Origin: Xanthomonas axonopodis | Lineage (GTDB): Bacteria > Pseudomonadota > Gammaproteobacteria > Xanthomonadales > Xanthomonadaceae | Length of the DNA: 46,198 bases | Assembly: GCF_001304695.1 (NCBI RefSeq) | Contig: NZ_JFAQ01000013.1 | Span: forward strand, 1-46,198 | Direction of reading: 5' to 3' | Shown here: piece by piece, positions 1 through 8,226 of the stretch | Layout: every line of letters begins with the position of its first letter | How positions within the stretch are numbered: position 1 is the first letter of the stretch | Notes under the pieces: model-generated | Databases searched by the model: none | What the model was told of the DNA's origin: nothing | What the model saw: the letters and a program-made list of their open reading frames with translations, nothing else | Position numbers and translations under genes: made by a program

Positions 1-263
1 GCAAAGTACGCGGCGGCCTTTTTTAGAATGTCGCGCTCCTCGGTCACTCGGCGCAACTCGGCCTTCAGCCGCCGAACCTCCGCGCTCTGGTCCACCTCGG
101 CGCGCTGCACGACGCCGGGCTTGCCGAACTTGCGCAGCCAGGCGTACAGGCTGTGCGTGGTAACACCCAGGCGCTCGGCGACTTCTGCCACTTTAAACCC
201 GCGATCGGTCACTTGGCGGACCGCCTCGACCTTGAACTCATCTGTATACCGCTTACTGCTCAT
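1..263 (-). CDS. IS3-family transposase OrfA (partial, 3' end outside window)
   Basis: The first 87 codons of an IS3 OrfA, starting at the ATG at 263. The protein begins MSSKRYTDEFKVEAV and continues with a helix-turn-helix around residues 15-45 (VAEVAERLGVTTHSLYAWLRK). It then has a charged, leucine-rich stretch (VRRLKAELRRVTEERDILKKA), typical of the coiled-coil that lets OrfA dimerise and form the OrfAB fusion. In this family OrfA binds the element ends, while the DDE catalytic domain is in OrfB, made by -1 frameshifting and not visible here. Nothing in the visible part is broken. The subgroup is not certain; the sequence resembles IS51/IS3-like OrfA proteins. Confidence 0.85.
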   Translation of the reverse strand, partial: MSSKRYTDEFKVEAVRQVTDRGFKVAEVAERLGVTTHSLYAWLRKFGKPGVVQRAEVDQSAEVRRLKAELRRVTEERDILKKAAAYF

Positions 264-369
264 GGACACCTCCGAATTAGCCATTTTCCATGGCCTTGAG
301 ATGTCTAGGAAAGCCTGGGCGTATCAAGCTCCACTTTTGGCGAACGCTAAAAGCGGGGGGATTACCCCA
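1..369 (-). mobile_element. IS3-family insertion sequence, 5' end (partial)
   Basis: The leading end of an IS3-family element, transcribed on the minus strand and running out of the window at base 1. It holds the start of OrfA (1-263) and about 100 bases of upstream sequence. Read on the minus strand, the outer end is placed near 369, where the sequence begins TGGGGTAATCCCCC; IS3 elements usually end in TG...CA. The other end and the target duplication are outside the window, so this boundary is an estimate. The element lies about 70 bases past the stop codon of the last gene of the envelope-sugar operon. Confidence 0.7.
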
Positions 370-439
370 CTAACGTGATGGCGGCGCTGAACTGGTGTGC
401 ATCACCCCCCAGGAGCCCTGGATGGGTGCAGGATGCAAA

Positions 440-2161
440 TTAGTGTTGATAGTTGAAAGCGCCGCTGCAGATACCCGGCACGACGATCTTCATCGGGCTG
501 GATTTCAATCGATCGCTGGGCGCGTACAGTTTGAACGGTGCGCCAACTTTGTCCGAACCTGCCTGGCGTTCTGGAATGGCGAGGATGCCTCGGCCGATGA
601 TCGTACCCTGTTCGTCCAAGAGGTACAGCGCGTTCAGGCCATCTCCAAGGTAGGTGTCGACTAGGCCGCCCTGCAGACGCGACCATCCGTCCGACTGCGG
701 CAGCGCTATAGTTGCCGGTGGAACCACCCCGCATCCCTTGGCGGGCGTTGCCACATAGGCATGCCCGATGCTTTCCGATGCCCCCCTGAGCCAAGGACTA
801 GCGAAAATGGAGAGGTTCTGCGCTGAGGCCTCACGGGCAATCTCAAGCGCACGAGTGCTGTCTGGGTAGATCCAGAGAATCTGTTCGTCATCCCGTGCGC
901 CCATCTCCAGTGCCAGCGCTGCAGTGGTCTTCTCGAGATCGGTAAGTGGGTTGTGCTTCATCGCCTGCCATTGCAAGGGCAGGAACGCCAAAGGAATGAG
1001 CAGTAGCAGGCCTATGGCCTGGCCGCGTGCCCAGGTGAACCTGGATGACAAGCGGGCAACGCCCAGGATCATCACGCATGCGATGACCAGCAGCGCCGGT
1101 GTGGTGTAACGGCTGGCAACAGCGCTTTCCAAACCGAATCGAATGCGGCCAACTGCCACTGCAAGCGCAGAGGCAACGAGGTAGGCCACGAACAGCGCTA
1201 GCGCGAGTTCCAAGTCGACCGTTAAGCGTTTGCGCAGCAAGGCCGTACCTGCCAAATAGCTCGCCAGAATCGCAATCATCATGCCGCAAGCAACGGCCAC
1301 GTAAAGATTGGGCGTAACCCCGCCAATGGCATGCGCAAATGGGCTACCAAGATAAGCAAATAAGAACCACATTACACCGCGTGGGGATTCGCGCAGCCCA
1401 TAGAAAAACGAGTCATGACCGCCGGGCGAGGCATATCCACTAAAGTAAAGCGTAGTGACAACTATGGCAATCAGCAGTACCGAAACGATCCGTCTGATAC
1501 TTTGGCGGCCGAGCACACAGCCGATTACCAGTAGCCACGTTGCGAGCACGCCATTGGCCATACTGCCTGCGGACACCACAGCCAATGCAACCGCAACAGC
1601 GAGCCAGGCGCGGTGATGCTTGCCATTTTGGTTGGACTGCCACAATGATAATAGGCTGGCCAACGGCAGCAGTTGCGCGAGGAAGAACTGGCTCTGAAAG
1701 CCCCAGGTAAGATTGTTTTCCTGGGTCCACAGCAGCGTCAGGCTAAGAACAACTAATGCTACTACTACCATGCATGGGGGGGCGTCTGGGATAATGCGCA
1801 GAGAACACCATGCTAGTAAGCTAAAGGTGAAGGCTGCCAGCGCATAATTCATAATGAGCAGGAATACCGCGTTTCCATCGAAATACCTGACATCGATAAA
1901 GAAGAGAATCCTGGCAAGGATAATGCGGTGCTCGTTGTGCTGTGCCCACCATGCCGAAATATCGGTCTGCTGGTGCATATAGAAGCCTAGTGTGCCATCC
2001 CACATATCCCAGAAGGGCACCGGGCTATAGCCACGCACCCCACCAACAATAGCCAGCAACGCATACAACAGTGTTAAAATTAACCCGATCAAAACAAAAG
2101 GTTGCTTTGTCAGGGGGCGCAGTCCCCCAGGCTGGCCACGGGTGGGCGAAACAGAGGTCAT
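440..2161 (-). CDS. Large multi-pass membrane protein, GT-C-like (putative polyprenyl-phosphate sugar transferase)
   Basis: A 573-residue integral membrane protein with a short cytoplasmic N-terminus, a first membrane segment near residues 22-43, about ten further hydrophobic segments and a soluble C-terminal tail of about 150 residues. The first external loop carries an acidic motif (FWDMWDG, about residues 50-56) and AQHNEHR further on. An acidic pair in this loop is the usual catalytic signature of GT-C glycosyltransferases that take sugars from polyprenyl phosphates. No named family is recognised with certainty. Its ATG overlaps the GtrA stop (ATGA), so the two are probably translationally coupled. 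As the last gene of a pentose-donor operon it is a candidate periplasmic pentosyltransferase. O-antigen modification is the most likely role, but this is inference. Confidence 0.75.
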   Translation of the reverse strand: MTSVSPTRGQPGGLRPLTKQPFVLIGLILTLLYALLAIVGGVRGYSPVPFWDMWDGTLGFYMHQQTDISAWWAQHNEHRIILARILFFIDVRYFDGNAVFLLIMNYALAAFTFSLLAWCSLRIIPDAPPCMVVVALVVLSLTLLWTQENNLTWGFQSQFFLAQLLPLASLLSLWQSNQNGKHHRAWLAVAVALAVVSAGSMANGVLATWLLVIGCVLGRQSIRRIVSVLLIAIVVTTLYFSGYASPGGHDSFFYGLRESPRGVMWFLFAYLGSPFAHAIGGVTPNLYVAVACGMMIAILASYLAGTALLRKRLTVDLELALALFVAYLVASALAVAVGRIRFGLESAVASRYTTPALLVIACVMILGVARLSSRFTWARGQAIGLLLLIPLAFLPLQWQAMKHNPLTDLEKTTAALALEMGARDDEQILWIYPDSTRALEIAREASAQNLSIFASPWLRGASESIGHAYVATPAKGCGVVPPATIALPQSDGWSRLQGGLVDTYLGDGLNALYLLDEQGTIIGRGILAIPERQAGSDKVGAPFKLYAPSDRLKSSPMKIVVPGICSGAFNYQH

Positions 2162-2568
2162 TTGTGATACTCCCCGGATTTACTGAATGTAAGATGCTTG
2201 TGTCCAAAGTAACTCGCAATAGCAGGCGCAATTATGCCGAGGGCGTGTGCGAATGTTTCGGGATAGAAAATCAGACCTATCCAGAGGAAAACGTAGTGGC
2301 TGAGAACAAGGCTAATAACAAGAGTCTGTAGTAAGGCCAGCGCGTTCACTGCAACGAACCAAAATATTTGCTTGGCAAGCTGCTTATTCGCATCTTTGAA
2401 AACATAGGAGCGGTTGAGAAGAAAAGCAGTGACCATGCCGACCAAATAAGCCAAGACAATCGCGGGTACATACCCAATGAATTGGTTGAAGGCGATGCGG
2501 GAACTGAAGTTCGCCACTGCGGCGACTCCGCTAGCTGCAACGAACAGGACGAAACGGCGCTCGATCAT
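2158..2568 (-). CDS. GtrA-family membrane protein (putative flippase for polyprenyl-phosphate sugar)
   Basis: A 136-residue protein of the normal GtrA size, with four hydrophobic segments and the typical opening FVLFVAASGVAAVANFSSRI followed by NRSYVFKD and the C-terminal YFGHKHLTFSK. GtrA proteins are thought to move undecaprenyl-phosphate-linked sugars across the inner membrane for serotype-converting transferases or for arabinan and teichoic-acid decoration. Both ends overlap neighbours by ATGA: the ATG with the upstream 631-residue membrane protein, the stop with the downstream 573-residue one. This placement between two large membrane proteins supports a flippase-transferase unit. Local base composition is low for this genome (82 of 180 bases G or C in 2161-2340), which suggests horizontal acquisition. 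Confidence 0.85.
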   Translation of the reverse strand: MIERRFVLFVAASGVAAVANFSSRIAFNQFIGYVPAIVLAYLVGMVTAFLLNRSYVFKDANKQLAKQIFWFVAVNALALLQTLVISLVLSHYVFLWIGLIFYPETFAHALGIIAPAIASYFGHKHLTFSKSGEYHK

Positions 2569-4460
2569 TGTTGATCACGCTCGTGATTGGGACTAGTCAT
2601 CGAGGTGATTACCCTATGCTGGGGGGGCCTTTCTGAAGTGGAAGGAAGATCCTGGTAGGTCAACTTATTATCGAATAGGCTGTTACGTACAAGTTGGCGA
2701 CACTGCTCAGCCGTAAGCGGTGCATGCCAGAGGTACGCCATCTGGCCGGTCCAATGCACTGCCGGGCCTTTATCGGTTTGGCCCGATGTGCAGCGCTTGA
2801 CTTCTTCACGCCAGTCAAGTGGCGCATGTGTACGGTAACCATGCTGTAAAGTTTGCTGAAGCGGAAATAGCAACAGAAGCACGAAGATCAGTCGCGCGGG
2901 ACCACGCGCCTCGCTGGCTATATGAATTAGAATCCAAGCGAGGAAGATATAGGGATAGAAAAAATAGCGCGGCCCTCCGGTGAATGGATCTAGTAGATCG
3001 ATGGGGACGCGCGCAGCCGCCGCCGTAACAGAAAGGACGAAGCACGCAATCAGGGTAACCAGCACCCCATCGCTATTGCGTCGCTGAGCCCAGACGGCCA
3101 CCAATATGACGAGTATCAATGCGAGTCCGAGACCGGCAGCAAGTGCGGGTTGTGCCGCATTGGGCTGCCGGAACAGGAAGTGACCAACGAATCGCTCCAG
3201 CAATGCCGAGACGCCCGGAGCAGAAAGACGCTCTTGTGAGGCGACCGGATTGAGAACAACCAGCTTGGCCTGGACAGCGCCGATCGCTCCGGCCGTTAGC
3301 AACATCCACCACTCTTCGCGCTGACGAAGAATGATTGCGCGCACGCAGTATAGCGGCGCCATCATCACGACCAATGGAGACGACAACCCCCCGAGCAGCA
3401 GCATCGGAAAACGCCACTGCAATCCTGGGGCGCGCCGCTCGTCCCAGAACACTGGAATCACCACTAAGAATGCGCCCCACCACAATGCATAAGCCGAGGT
3501 CGAAAAAACCTCTGCATCCGTCGGCACTGCCAGTACCGCAAGTGCGCATGCCCAAGGCGCTCGTAGGCGAGTAGGTAACAGCGCCAGCGCGACCATAACG
3601 GCCATAGTCATCAGTGCTGCTAGTGACAGGCTAATTTCAGGCAGCCATCGGAACGACAGCGTGACCGAAATTGAATTGATCAGCTTATTGGGAATCAGGA
3701 TGTAGCCGGCGACGGGATGCACTAGCGTGCCCCATCCGTACTGTAGAAAATCCGGGAGAAGCTCCTTTCCGTCTTCCACCCAGACGTAAGGGTTAGTCCA
3801 CTGCGAGGGACGGCGCAGCACCAGCGCAAGCAGTGTTGCGGCAGCAATGCTCAGGCCGATCCAGATCTGCTGGTGGGCTTCGCGCTTAGCCTCGACCGGT
3901 ACGGTTGTCCCGATCTCCTGTCTCAGCCAGGGGTACAGGACTGCCAAGAGGACTAAGCCGATGCTGACCGGAATCCATCCACCATGGTCAGACACAATGC
4001 CCAGCCCGATCCAGCCGAAACCTTCCTGGGTCTGATCACGTACGATAAGGCGGCTATCCTGCGTTTGCAGCGCTGGTGGAATGTCGACGAGCCAGCGCAC
4101 CCAGCGGTCACCCGCACGGGGTAGCGGCACTACGGCTTGTGTGCCATCTGCACCGACCAGTTTTGCACTGATACCGGGTGCGTCTCCATAACCTGCAACC
4201 TCCACGGTCACGGATGAATTTCCGGCGGGAATTGGTTGCAACACCAGATCGGCAATGTCGGCGTTCTGGAAGTTGCAGAAAGTAATTACATGCGAGCCTG
4301 ACGGCGTAGCTTGTCTCAGGAACGGCGAAAGAGTCTGGGAGCATCCACCGCTTATCCGTCCCTGGTATTGGCGACTGGTCAAACCTAATACAGCAACAAT
4401 AATAGCGGCCAGCAACAGCATTATGCGAAGCACCAGTGCTCGTTGCAGGATCCAACTCAT
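2565..4460 (-). CDS. Large membrane protein with N-terminal periplasmic domain (putative GT-C-type transferase)
   Basis: A 631-residue membrane protein. The ATG at 4460 (MSWILQRALV) is chosen because the longer reading frame to 4529 would run into the preceding FAD-protein gene. After one membrane segment (about residues 10-28) come roughly 130 residues of soluble, beta-rich, external sequence. Many membrane segments follow, then a soluble C-terminal tail rich in charged and polar residues. A loop after the second group of segments holds WVEDGKELLPDF, whose acidic residues recall GT-C active-site loops. I do not recognise a named family. The gene stop overlaps the GtrA ATG, and the gene starts 25 bases after the FAD protein, so it is part of the operon. 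It could transfer a polyprenyl-linked pentose or act in export of the product. Confidence 0.7.
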   Translation of the reverse strand: MSWILQRALVLRIMLLLAAIIVAVLGLTSRQYQGRISGGCSQTLSPFLRQATPSGSHVITFCNFQNADIADLVLQPIPAGNSSVTVEVAGYGDAPGISAKLVGADGTQAVVPLPRAGDRWVRWLVDIPPALQTQDSRLIVRDQTQEGFGWIGLGIVSDHGGWIPVSIGLVLLAVLYPWLRQEIGTTVPVEAKREAHQQIWIGLSIAAATLLALVLRRPSQWTNPYVWVEDGKELLPDFLQYGWGTLVHPVAGYILIPNKLINSISVTLSFRWLPEISLSLAALMTMAVMVALALLPTRLRAPWACALAVLAVPTDAEVFSTSAYALWWGAFLVVIPVFWDERRAPGLQWRFPMLLLGGLSSPLVVMMAPLYCVRAIILRQREEWWMLLTAGAIGAVQAKLVVLNPVASQERLSAPGVSALLERFVGHFLFRQPNAAQPALAAGLGLALILVILVAVWAQRRNSDGVLVTLIACFVLSVTAAAARVPIDLLDPFTGGPRYFFYPYIFLAWILIHIASEARGPARLIFVLLLLFPLQQTLQHGYRTHAPLDWREEVKRCTSGQTDKGPAVHWTGQMAYLWHAPLTAEQCRQLVRNSLFDNKLTYQDLPSTSERPPQHRVITSMTSPNHERDQQ

Positions 4461-4485
4461 TGGGGGGCGTTGCACGGTCGCGCGA

Positions 4486-5778
4486 TTATCGGGTGGCAAG
4501 ATCAGCCAGCGACGCGCCCAAGGCAACACTCTCGTTGATTGAACGATCCTCTGGATAGTAATACGCTGTATCAGCCATAAAGAAGCCTTCCAGCGGCGTC
4601 TTCATCGCCGGCAGCATGTCCTGAAACCCTGGGGGGCAGATAGTCTGCGCAAATTCATAACGGTGGCAGTGCGTTGCCAAGACCCACTCTGATTTGAATG
4701 CGGGGTTGATTCTAGGTAGATAGCTGATTACTTCATCGATCAGTTGCTGATTGCTCCATTGCCACTTCGGGTGGGTTTTGGGCATGTAGTAGGGCGCGTA
4801 CAAGATCTTTTGCGTTGGATCCTTGCCCGGGTTGAGATTGCTGTATTCGATGACGCCAGGAATAGCAATCCCGTCATCGCTGATATTCACCCAGAAGTTT
4901 TCGCTGATCGGCTGACTAAGCTTGAGAATGACGCATGCGACCGGAATGTTCTCAATTCGGCGTATGGAATCAGCGAATGCCTTAGGCAATTCCGGAACCA
5001 TCGCCGGCACGTACTGAATCGGTGCGGTTGAGATCACCGCATCGTATGAATGGAATTGATTGCCCGCGCGAATGCCCGTGACCTTGCCGGCTTCTGAAAC
5101 CACTTCATCGATCGGCTGGCTGAGCAAAATCCGGCCGCCGCGACGCTGGATCTCGGCCACCATCGCATCGAGCAGAATCGCCGAGCCGCCCTCCAGATAA
5201 CCCAGGCTCTCGTTGAACAGATTGCGCCGGGAAAGTGCGATGCGTTTGATGCGCGTGCCAATCCACGATGCCGACAAATCGTTGGCGTACTCGAAGAACT
5301 TCAGTCCGAACGCCTTCTCCCACATGACTTTATAGGCTTTCTTGCCGATCCAGCCTGTGATCCAGTCGCGTGCGTTCTCTTTGTCAAGCGCGGACCAGTC
5401 GGAAATGCCTTTGGTGTGCATCACGTGCAGCGCATAGCGCAGCTTGCTGATCGGGCCCAAATGAGGAAAGCTGAGCAGGGCGAATGGCGAGCCCCATTTG
5501 TACAGTCGGCCATCGTGGAAATAGCCCATTTTGGTGTCGGTCCACTTCAGTTTGTCGGCCATGCCAAGGCGGTCGAGCAATTTGAACAGTGGATCATCGG
5601 TCTTGCAGATGAAATGGTAATAGCGTTCGATGGAAAGGCCTTCGAAGTCGAAAGCTGCTGACATGCCGCCGATACGGTCGTCGCGCTCATAGATATCGAC
5701 CGCGTGACCACGGTCCAGAAGTTCGAGGGCGGCCATCAGGCCCATAGGGCCACTACCGATGATTGAATAATTGCTCAT
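4486..5778 (-). CDS. FAD-dependent oxidoreductase, protoporphyrinogen-oxidase / UDP-galactopyranose-mutase-like
   Basis: A 430-residue soluble flavoprotein. It opens with a Rossmann FAD motif (IIGSGPMGLMAALELLDRG, residues 5-23) ending in the acidic YERDD. IGGMSAAF follows, the GG-doublet sequence typical of amine-oxidase and UDP-galactopyranose-mutase-like enzymes, and a C-terminal FAD contact region lies around MADTAYYYPEDRSINE. Such enzymes occur in many glycan clusters, usually without a proven reaction. In a pentose-donor operon, a ring-contracting mutase or a sugar oxidation are both possible. The gene is intact and lies 40 bases from the epimerase gene and 25 bases from the next membrane protein. 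The family assignment is firm, the substrate unknown. Confidence 0.85.
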   Translation of the reverse strand: MSNYSIIGSGPMGLMAALELLDRGHAVDIYERDDRIGGMSAAFDFEGLSIERYYHFICKTDDPLFKLLDRLGMADKLKWTDTKMGYFHDGRLYKWGSPFALLSFPHLGPISKLRYALHVMHTKGISDWSALDKENARDWITGWIGKKAYKVMWEKAFGLKFFEYANDLSASWIGTRIKRIALSRRNLFNESLGYLEGGSAILLDAMVAEIQRRGGRILLSQPIDEVVSEAGKVTGIRAGNQFHSYDAVISTAPIQYVPAMVPELPKAFADSIRRIENIPVACVILKLSQPISENFWVNISDDGIAIPGVIEYSNLNPGKDPTQKILYAPYYMPKTHPKWQWSNQQLIDEVISYLPRINPAFKSEWVLATHCHRYEFAQTICPPGFQDMLPAMKTPLEGFFMADTAYYYPEDRSINESVALGASLADLATR

Positions 5779-5818
5779 GTCTACCTTGGATATGATGGAT
5801 GACAGCCTGGGTGGGGCG

Positions 5819-6763
5819 TCAACGCTTGAGGACGATGTGACTGTAGCGCGGGTCGCAGTAGCTTTCGCGGATGGCTTCTTCGAACGGAGTCTGGGTCACG
5901 CCGAAAATCGCCTGTGTATCTACGCCTTTGAAGTCATCGCCTGCTGAGAGTGCCTTGAGTTGATCGGCGGTGAAGGGCGGCTTGCTGCTGAACAGGCTGT
6001 ACACCCGGAGCAAGAAGGCAAAGAAGCCAATCGGGATATGCACGATCACAGTGCGCAGTTGTTTTGCGCGCTTGATGGTGCGAATGATATCAACGTAATC
6101 CACGCGCGTAGCGCCGACGATATCGTAGATGTCGCCCGCAGGTTCGCGCTCTATGCACTGCACGATGCAGCGACAAAAATCGCGCTCGTACAACGGTTGG
6201 CGCATGAACTTGCCGTCGCCGGGAATCGGGAATACCGGAGTGCGAGCCATGAAGCGCGACAACCATCCCAGGTGCTTGGGGTCGAACCAGCCGAACATCA
6301 ACGTCGGGCGCAACACGCAGTGAGGAATCCCGCTGTTGCGGACTAGCGCCTCCTGTAGCTTCTTGGTCTCCGTGTAGTCATCGGTTGCAACTGAATTCAC
6401 GACCGAAGAACTGATGTGCACCATGTAGGGGATCTGATGATCCATGCAAGCGTTCAGTACGTTTTCGGTGGCCTGCAGGTTGTTGCGGTCGAACAACGTG
6501 CGGAACTTACCGGTGATCTGTGCATGCAGTTGTACTACCAGGCGAGCGCCTGCGAACGCTTCGCTCCAAGCACCAGGTTCCGCGAGGTCGGCCAATATCG
6601 TCTTTACGTCCGGGTGCAGTTTGCGCAAGATCTCGAGGTTGTGCTCGTGCTTGTCGATGGCGATCAGCTGCGTATATCCCTGCTGCTTCATCTCGACGAT
6701 GAGGTTCTGTCCCACCAGGCCTGCGGCACCGGTCAACACGATCTTGTCACTTTTCTGTGCCAT
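5819..6763 (-). CDS. NAD-dependent epimerase/dehydratase (extended SDR)
   Basis: A 314-residue extended short-chain dehydrogenase. The start at 6763 (MAQKSDKIVLTGAAG) puts the nucleotide-binding glycine motif GAAGLVG at residues 11-17, where it normally lies; an in-frame start at 6814 would add an unlikely leader. Other family features are a serine in VHISSS near residue 110 and the catalytic YTETK (YxxxK) about 16 residues later. These enzymes oxidise and re-reduce a sugar carbon using tightly bound NAD, most often at C4 of a nucleotide sugar. This copy could act on a nucleotide sugar or on the lipid-linked pentose made by the operon. It lies between the methyltransferase and FAD-protein genes. 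The specific substrate cannot be read from the sequence. Confidence 0.88.
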   Translation of the reverse strand: MAQKSDKIVLTGAAGLVGQNLIVEMKQQGYTQLIAIDKHEHNLEILRKLHPDVKTILADLAEPGAWSEAFAGARLVVQLHAQITGKFRTLFDRNNLQATENVLNACMDHQIPYMVHISSSVVNSVATDDYTETKKLQEALVRNSGIPHCVLRPTLMFGWFDPKHLGWLSRFMARTPVFPIPGDGKFMRQPLYERDFCRCIVQCIEREPAGDIYDIVGATRVDYVDIIRTIKRAKQLRTVIVHIPIGFFAFLLRVYSLFSSKPPFTADQLKALSAGDDFKGVDTQAIFGVTQTPFEEAIRESYCDPRYSHIVLKR

Positions 6764-6794
6764 GGATGGACTCTGAAACGTATGGATGAATGGA

Positions 6795-7466
6795 TCAGTC
6801 GCGCTTGTAGGCAACGACCAGCGCTTGCTTGCCCAAGAGGTGCCAGGCGAGCGGAATGCGCAGGTACAGCGATACCAGCCACGGCGCCTGCGGTAATCGG
6901 CTCTTGGTGGTATAGGGCAGGAATTTGGGGATCACCACCTGCGGCTCCAATCCCGCCATCAGTACTCCCTCGACGAGGCTACGGTCGCTTAGCGACGTGT
7001 GGTGGTCGAAGTAATCCCAATACTCGTCATATAGGAAGCGAATGTTGGGTTGCAGGATGATGACCCTTCCGCCCGGCTTAAGCATGCGCGCGCTTTCCCG
7101 CAGCGTTTGCAATACGAGATCTTTGGTTGGCAGGTGCTCAAGAAAGTTACTCATGAATACCGCATCTACGCTGGCGCTAGGAATCGAGCTGACCGCAATG
7201 CATGACTCATTGATCACGCGAATACCGTCGGCGGCGAACTTGCGCACGTCGGGGTTGAGGTCGACGGCAATCTTGTGCGCGGCTGGAATGTTGTTGATGA
7301 ACTCGCAATATCCCGCTCCGATGTCGACCACAGTCTCATTGGGTTCAACGAACCGACTGAAATACTGCGTGCACAGTACCTGCCAGATCCGGTTCTTGTT
7401 GGCGAGTTCTTCCTTCGGGAAACGGTGTTGATAGAGCACGTCGAGATCGTGATCGATATCTGGCAT
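6795..7466 (-). CDS. Class I SAM-dependent methyltransferase
   Basis: A 223-residue soluble methyltransferase. The ATG at 7466 (MPDIDHDLDV) is preceded by GAGGAA at good spacing; the open frame extends further upstream only as an overlap with the reductase gene. Motif I, the S-adenosylmethionine loop, is VVDIGAGYCEFI (about residues 60-71). It is followed by an acidic VDLNPD strand and FLEHL, in the usual Methyltransf_11 order. The C-terminus contains a hydrophobic stretch near SRLPQAPWLVSLYLRIPLAW that may touch the membrane. Within this operon, O-methylation of a surface sugar, for example a terminal cap on an O-chain, is the simplest role. The acceptor is unknown. Confidence 0.85.
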   Translation of the reverse strand: MPDIDHDLDVLYQHRFPKEELANKNRIWQVLCTQYFSRFVEPNETVVDIGAGYCEFINNIPAAHKIAVDLNPDVRKFAADGIRVINESCIAVSSIPSASVDAVFMSNFLEHLPTKDLVLQTLRESARMLKPGGRVIILQPNIRFLYDEYWDYFDHHTSLSDRSLVEGVLMAGLEPQVVIPKFLPYTTKSRLPQAPWLVSLYLRIPLAWHLLGKQALVVAYKRD

Positions 7467-7495
7467 CTCAGCACTTCCTCTGTGGATGGGGTGGT

Positions 7496-8224
7496 TTATA
7501 GCGAGATGCGACGAAAAATGAATTCCGGGATGTTCTTGATCACCAGCATGATTGCCCACCAGAAACTGGGCAGGTAGGCCACAGCGCGACGCTTGTCCAC
7601 TGCGCTGAGGATCCCCTTGGCAATCTGGTCCGGCTTTGCCCACAGTGCGCCCTTCTTGAAGGCTGCGGTCATGGGGGTGTCGACGAAGCCCGGCTTGATC
7701 GTGAGCACGTTGATGCCTTGCGGGCGCAGGCGCTGTCCCAGGCCGCTCAAGTAGGCGGTCACAGCGGCCTTGGCACTGCCATAGAGGTAGTTGCTGGCTC
7801 GGCCGCGATCTCCAGCCACTGAAGAAATGACTGCCAGCGTGGCGCCGGACGTCAGTCGCGGCACAATCGCTGCGCACAGCGCAATTGTGGAGGTGCCGTT
7901 GGTGGCGAATTCGCGCAGCGACAGTTCGACCGATGCGTCACATGCAGCCTGATCCGGCAGCGTGCCATGTGCGATCAATACGACATCGACACCGCCCAAG
8001 GCAGCCCAGGCTGCATCCAGAACTTCGCCATGATGCGCATTGTCGTTGACATCCAGCACGCCGATGCTGCTTCGCGCGCCGCGGGTGGTGAGGTCGGCCG
8101 CAATTGTTTCCAGGCGCGCGGCCTGGCGGCCGAGCAGGTGGATGGCCGCACCGCGGGCGGCGTAGCGTCGGGCGGTTGCTTCGGCAATGGCCGAGGTGGC
8201 CCCGATAATAAGGACGCGTTGCAT
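7496..8224 (-). CDS. DprE2-like SDR reductase (polyprenyl-phospho-2-ketopentose reductase)
   Basis: A 242-residue classical short-chain dehydrogenase. The nucleotide-binding motif is GATSAIAEA (about residues 7-15), as in DprE2 rather than the canonical TGxxxGIG. The catalytic serine lies in VISSVAG and the YxxxK pair in YLYGSAKAA, followed by the PGFVDTPM loop. In mycobacteria DprE2 reduces the 2-keto intermediate produced by DprE1, completing conversion of decaprenyl-phospho-ribose to the arabinose form. The gene starts two bases after the DprE1-like stop codon, and these genes are adjacent in mycobacteria too, which makes the pairing convincing. The C-terminus is hydrophobic (FWWAIMLVIKNIPEFI), fitting a lipid-linked substrate. 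The stereochemical outcome is not proven by sequence. Confidence 0.85.
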   Translation of the reverse strand: MQRVLIIGATSAIAEATARRYAARGAAIHLLGRQAARLETIAADLTTRGARSSIGVLDVNDNAHHGEVLDAAWAALGGVDVVLIAHGTLPDQAACDASVELSLREFATNGTSTIALCAAIVPRLTSGATLAVISSVAGDRGRASNYLYGSAKAAVTAYLSGLGQRLRPQGINVLTIKPGFVDTPMTAAFKKGALWAKPDQIAKGILSAVDKRRAVAYLPSFWWAIMLVIKNIPEFIFRRISL

Positions 8225-8226
8225 GT

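Noticed and set aside
7467-7877. N-terminal extension of the methyltransferase open frame
   Set aside because: The extension overlaps the DprE2-like gene in another frame and lacks family resemblance; the ATG at 7466 has a good ribosome-binding site.
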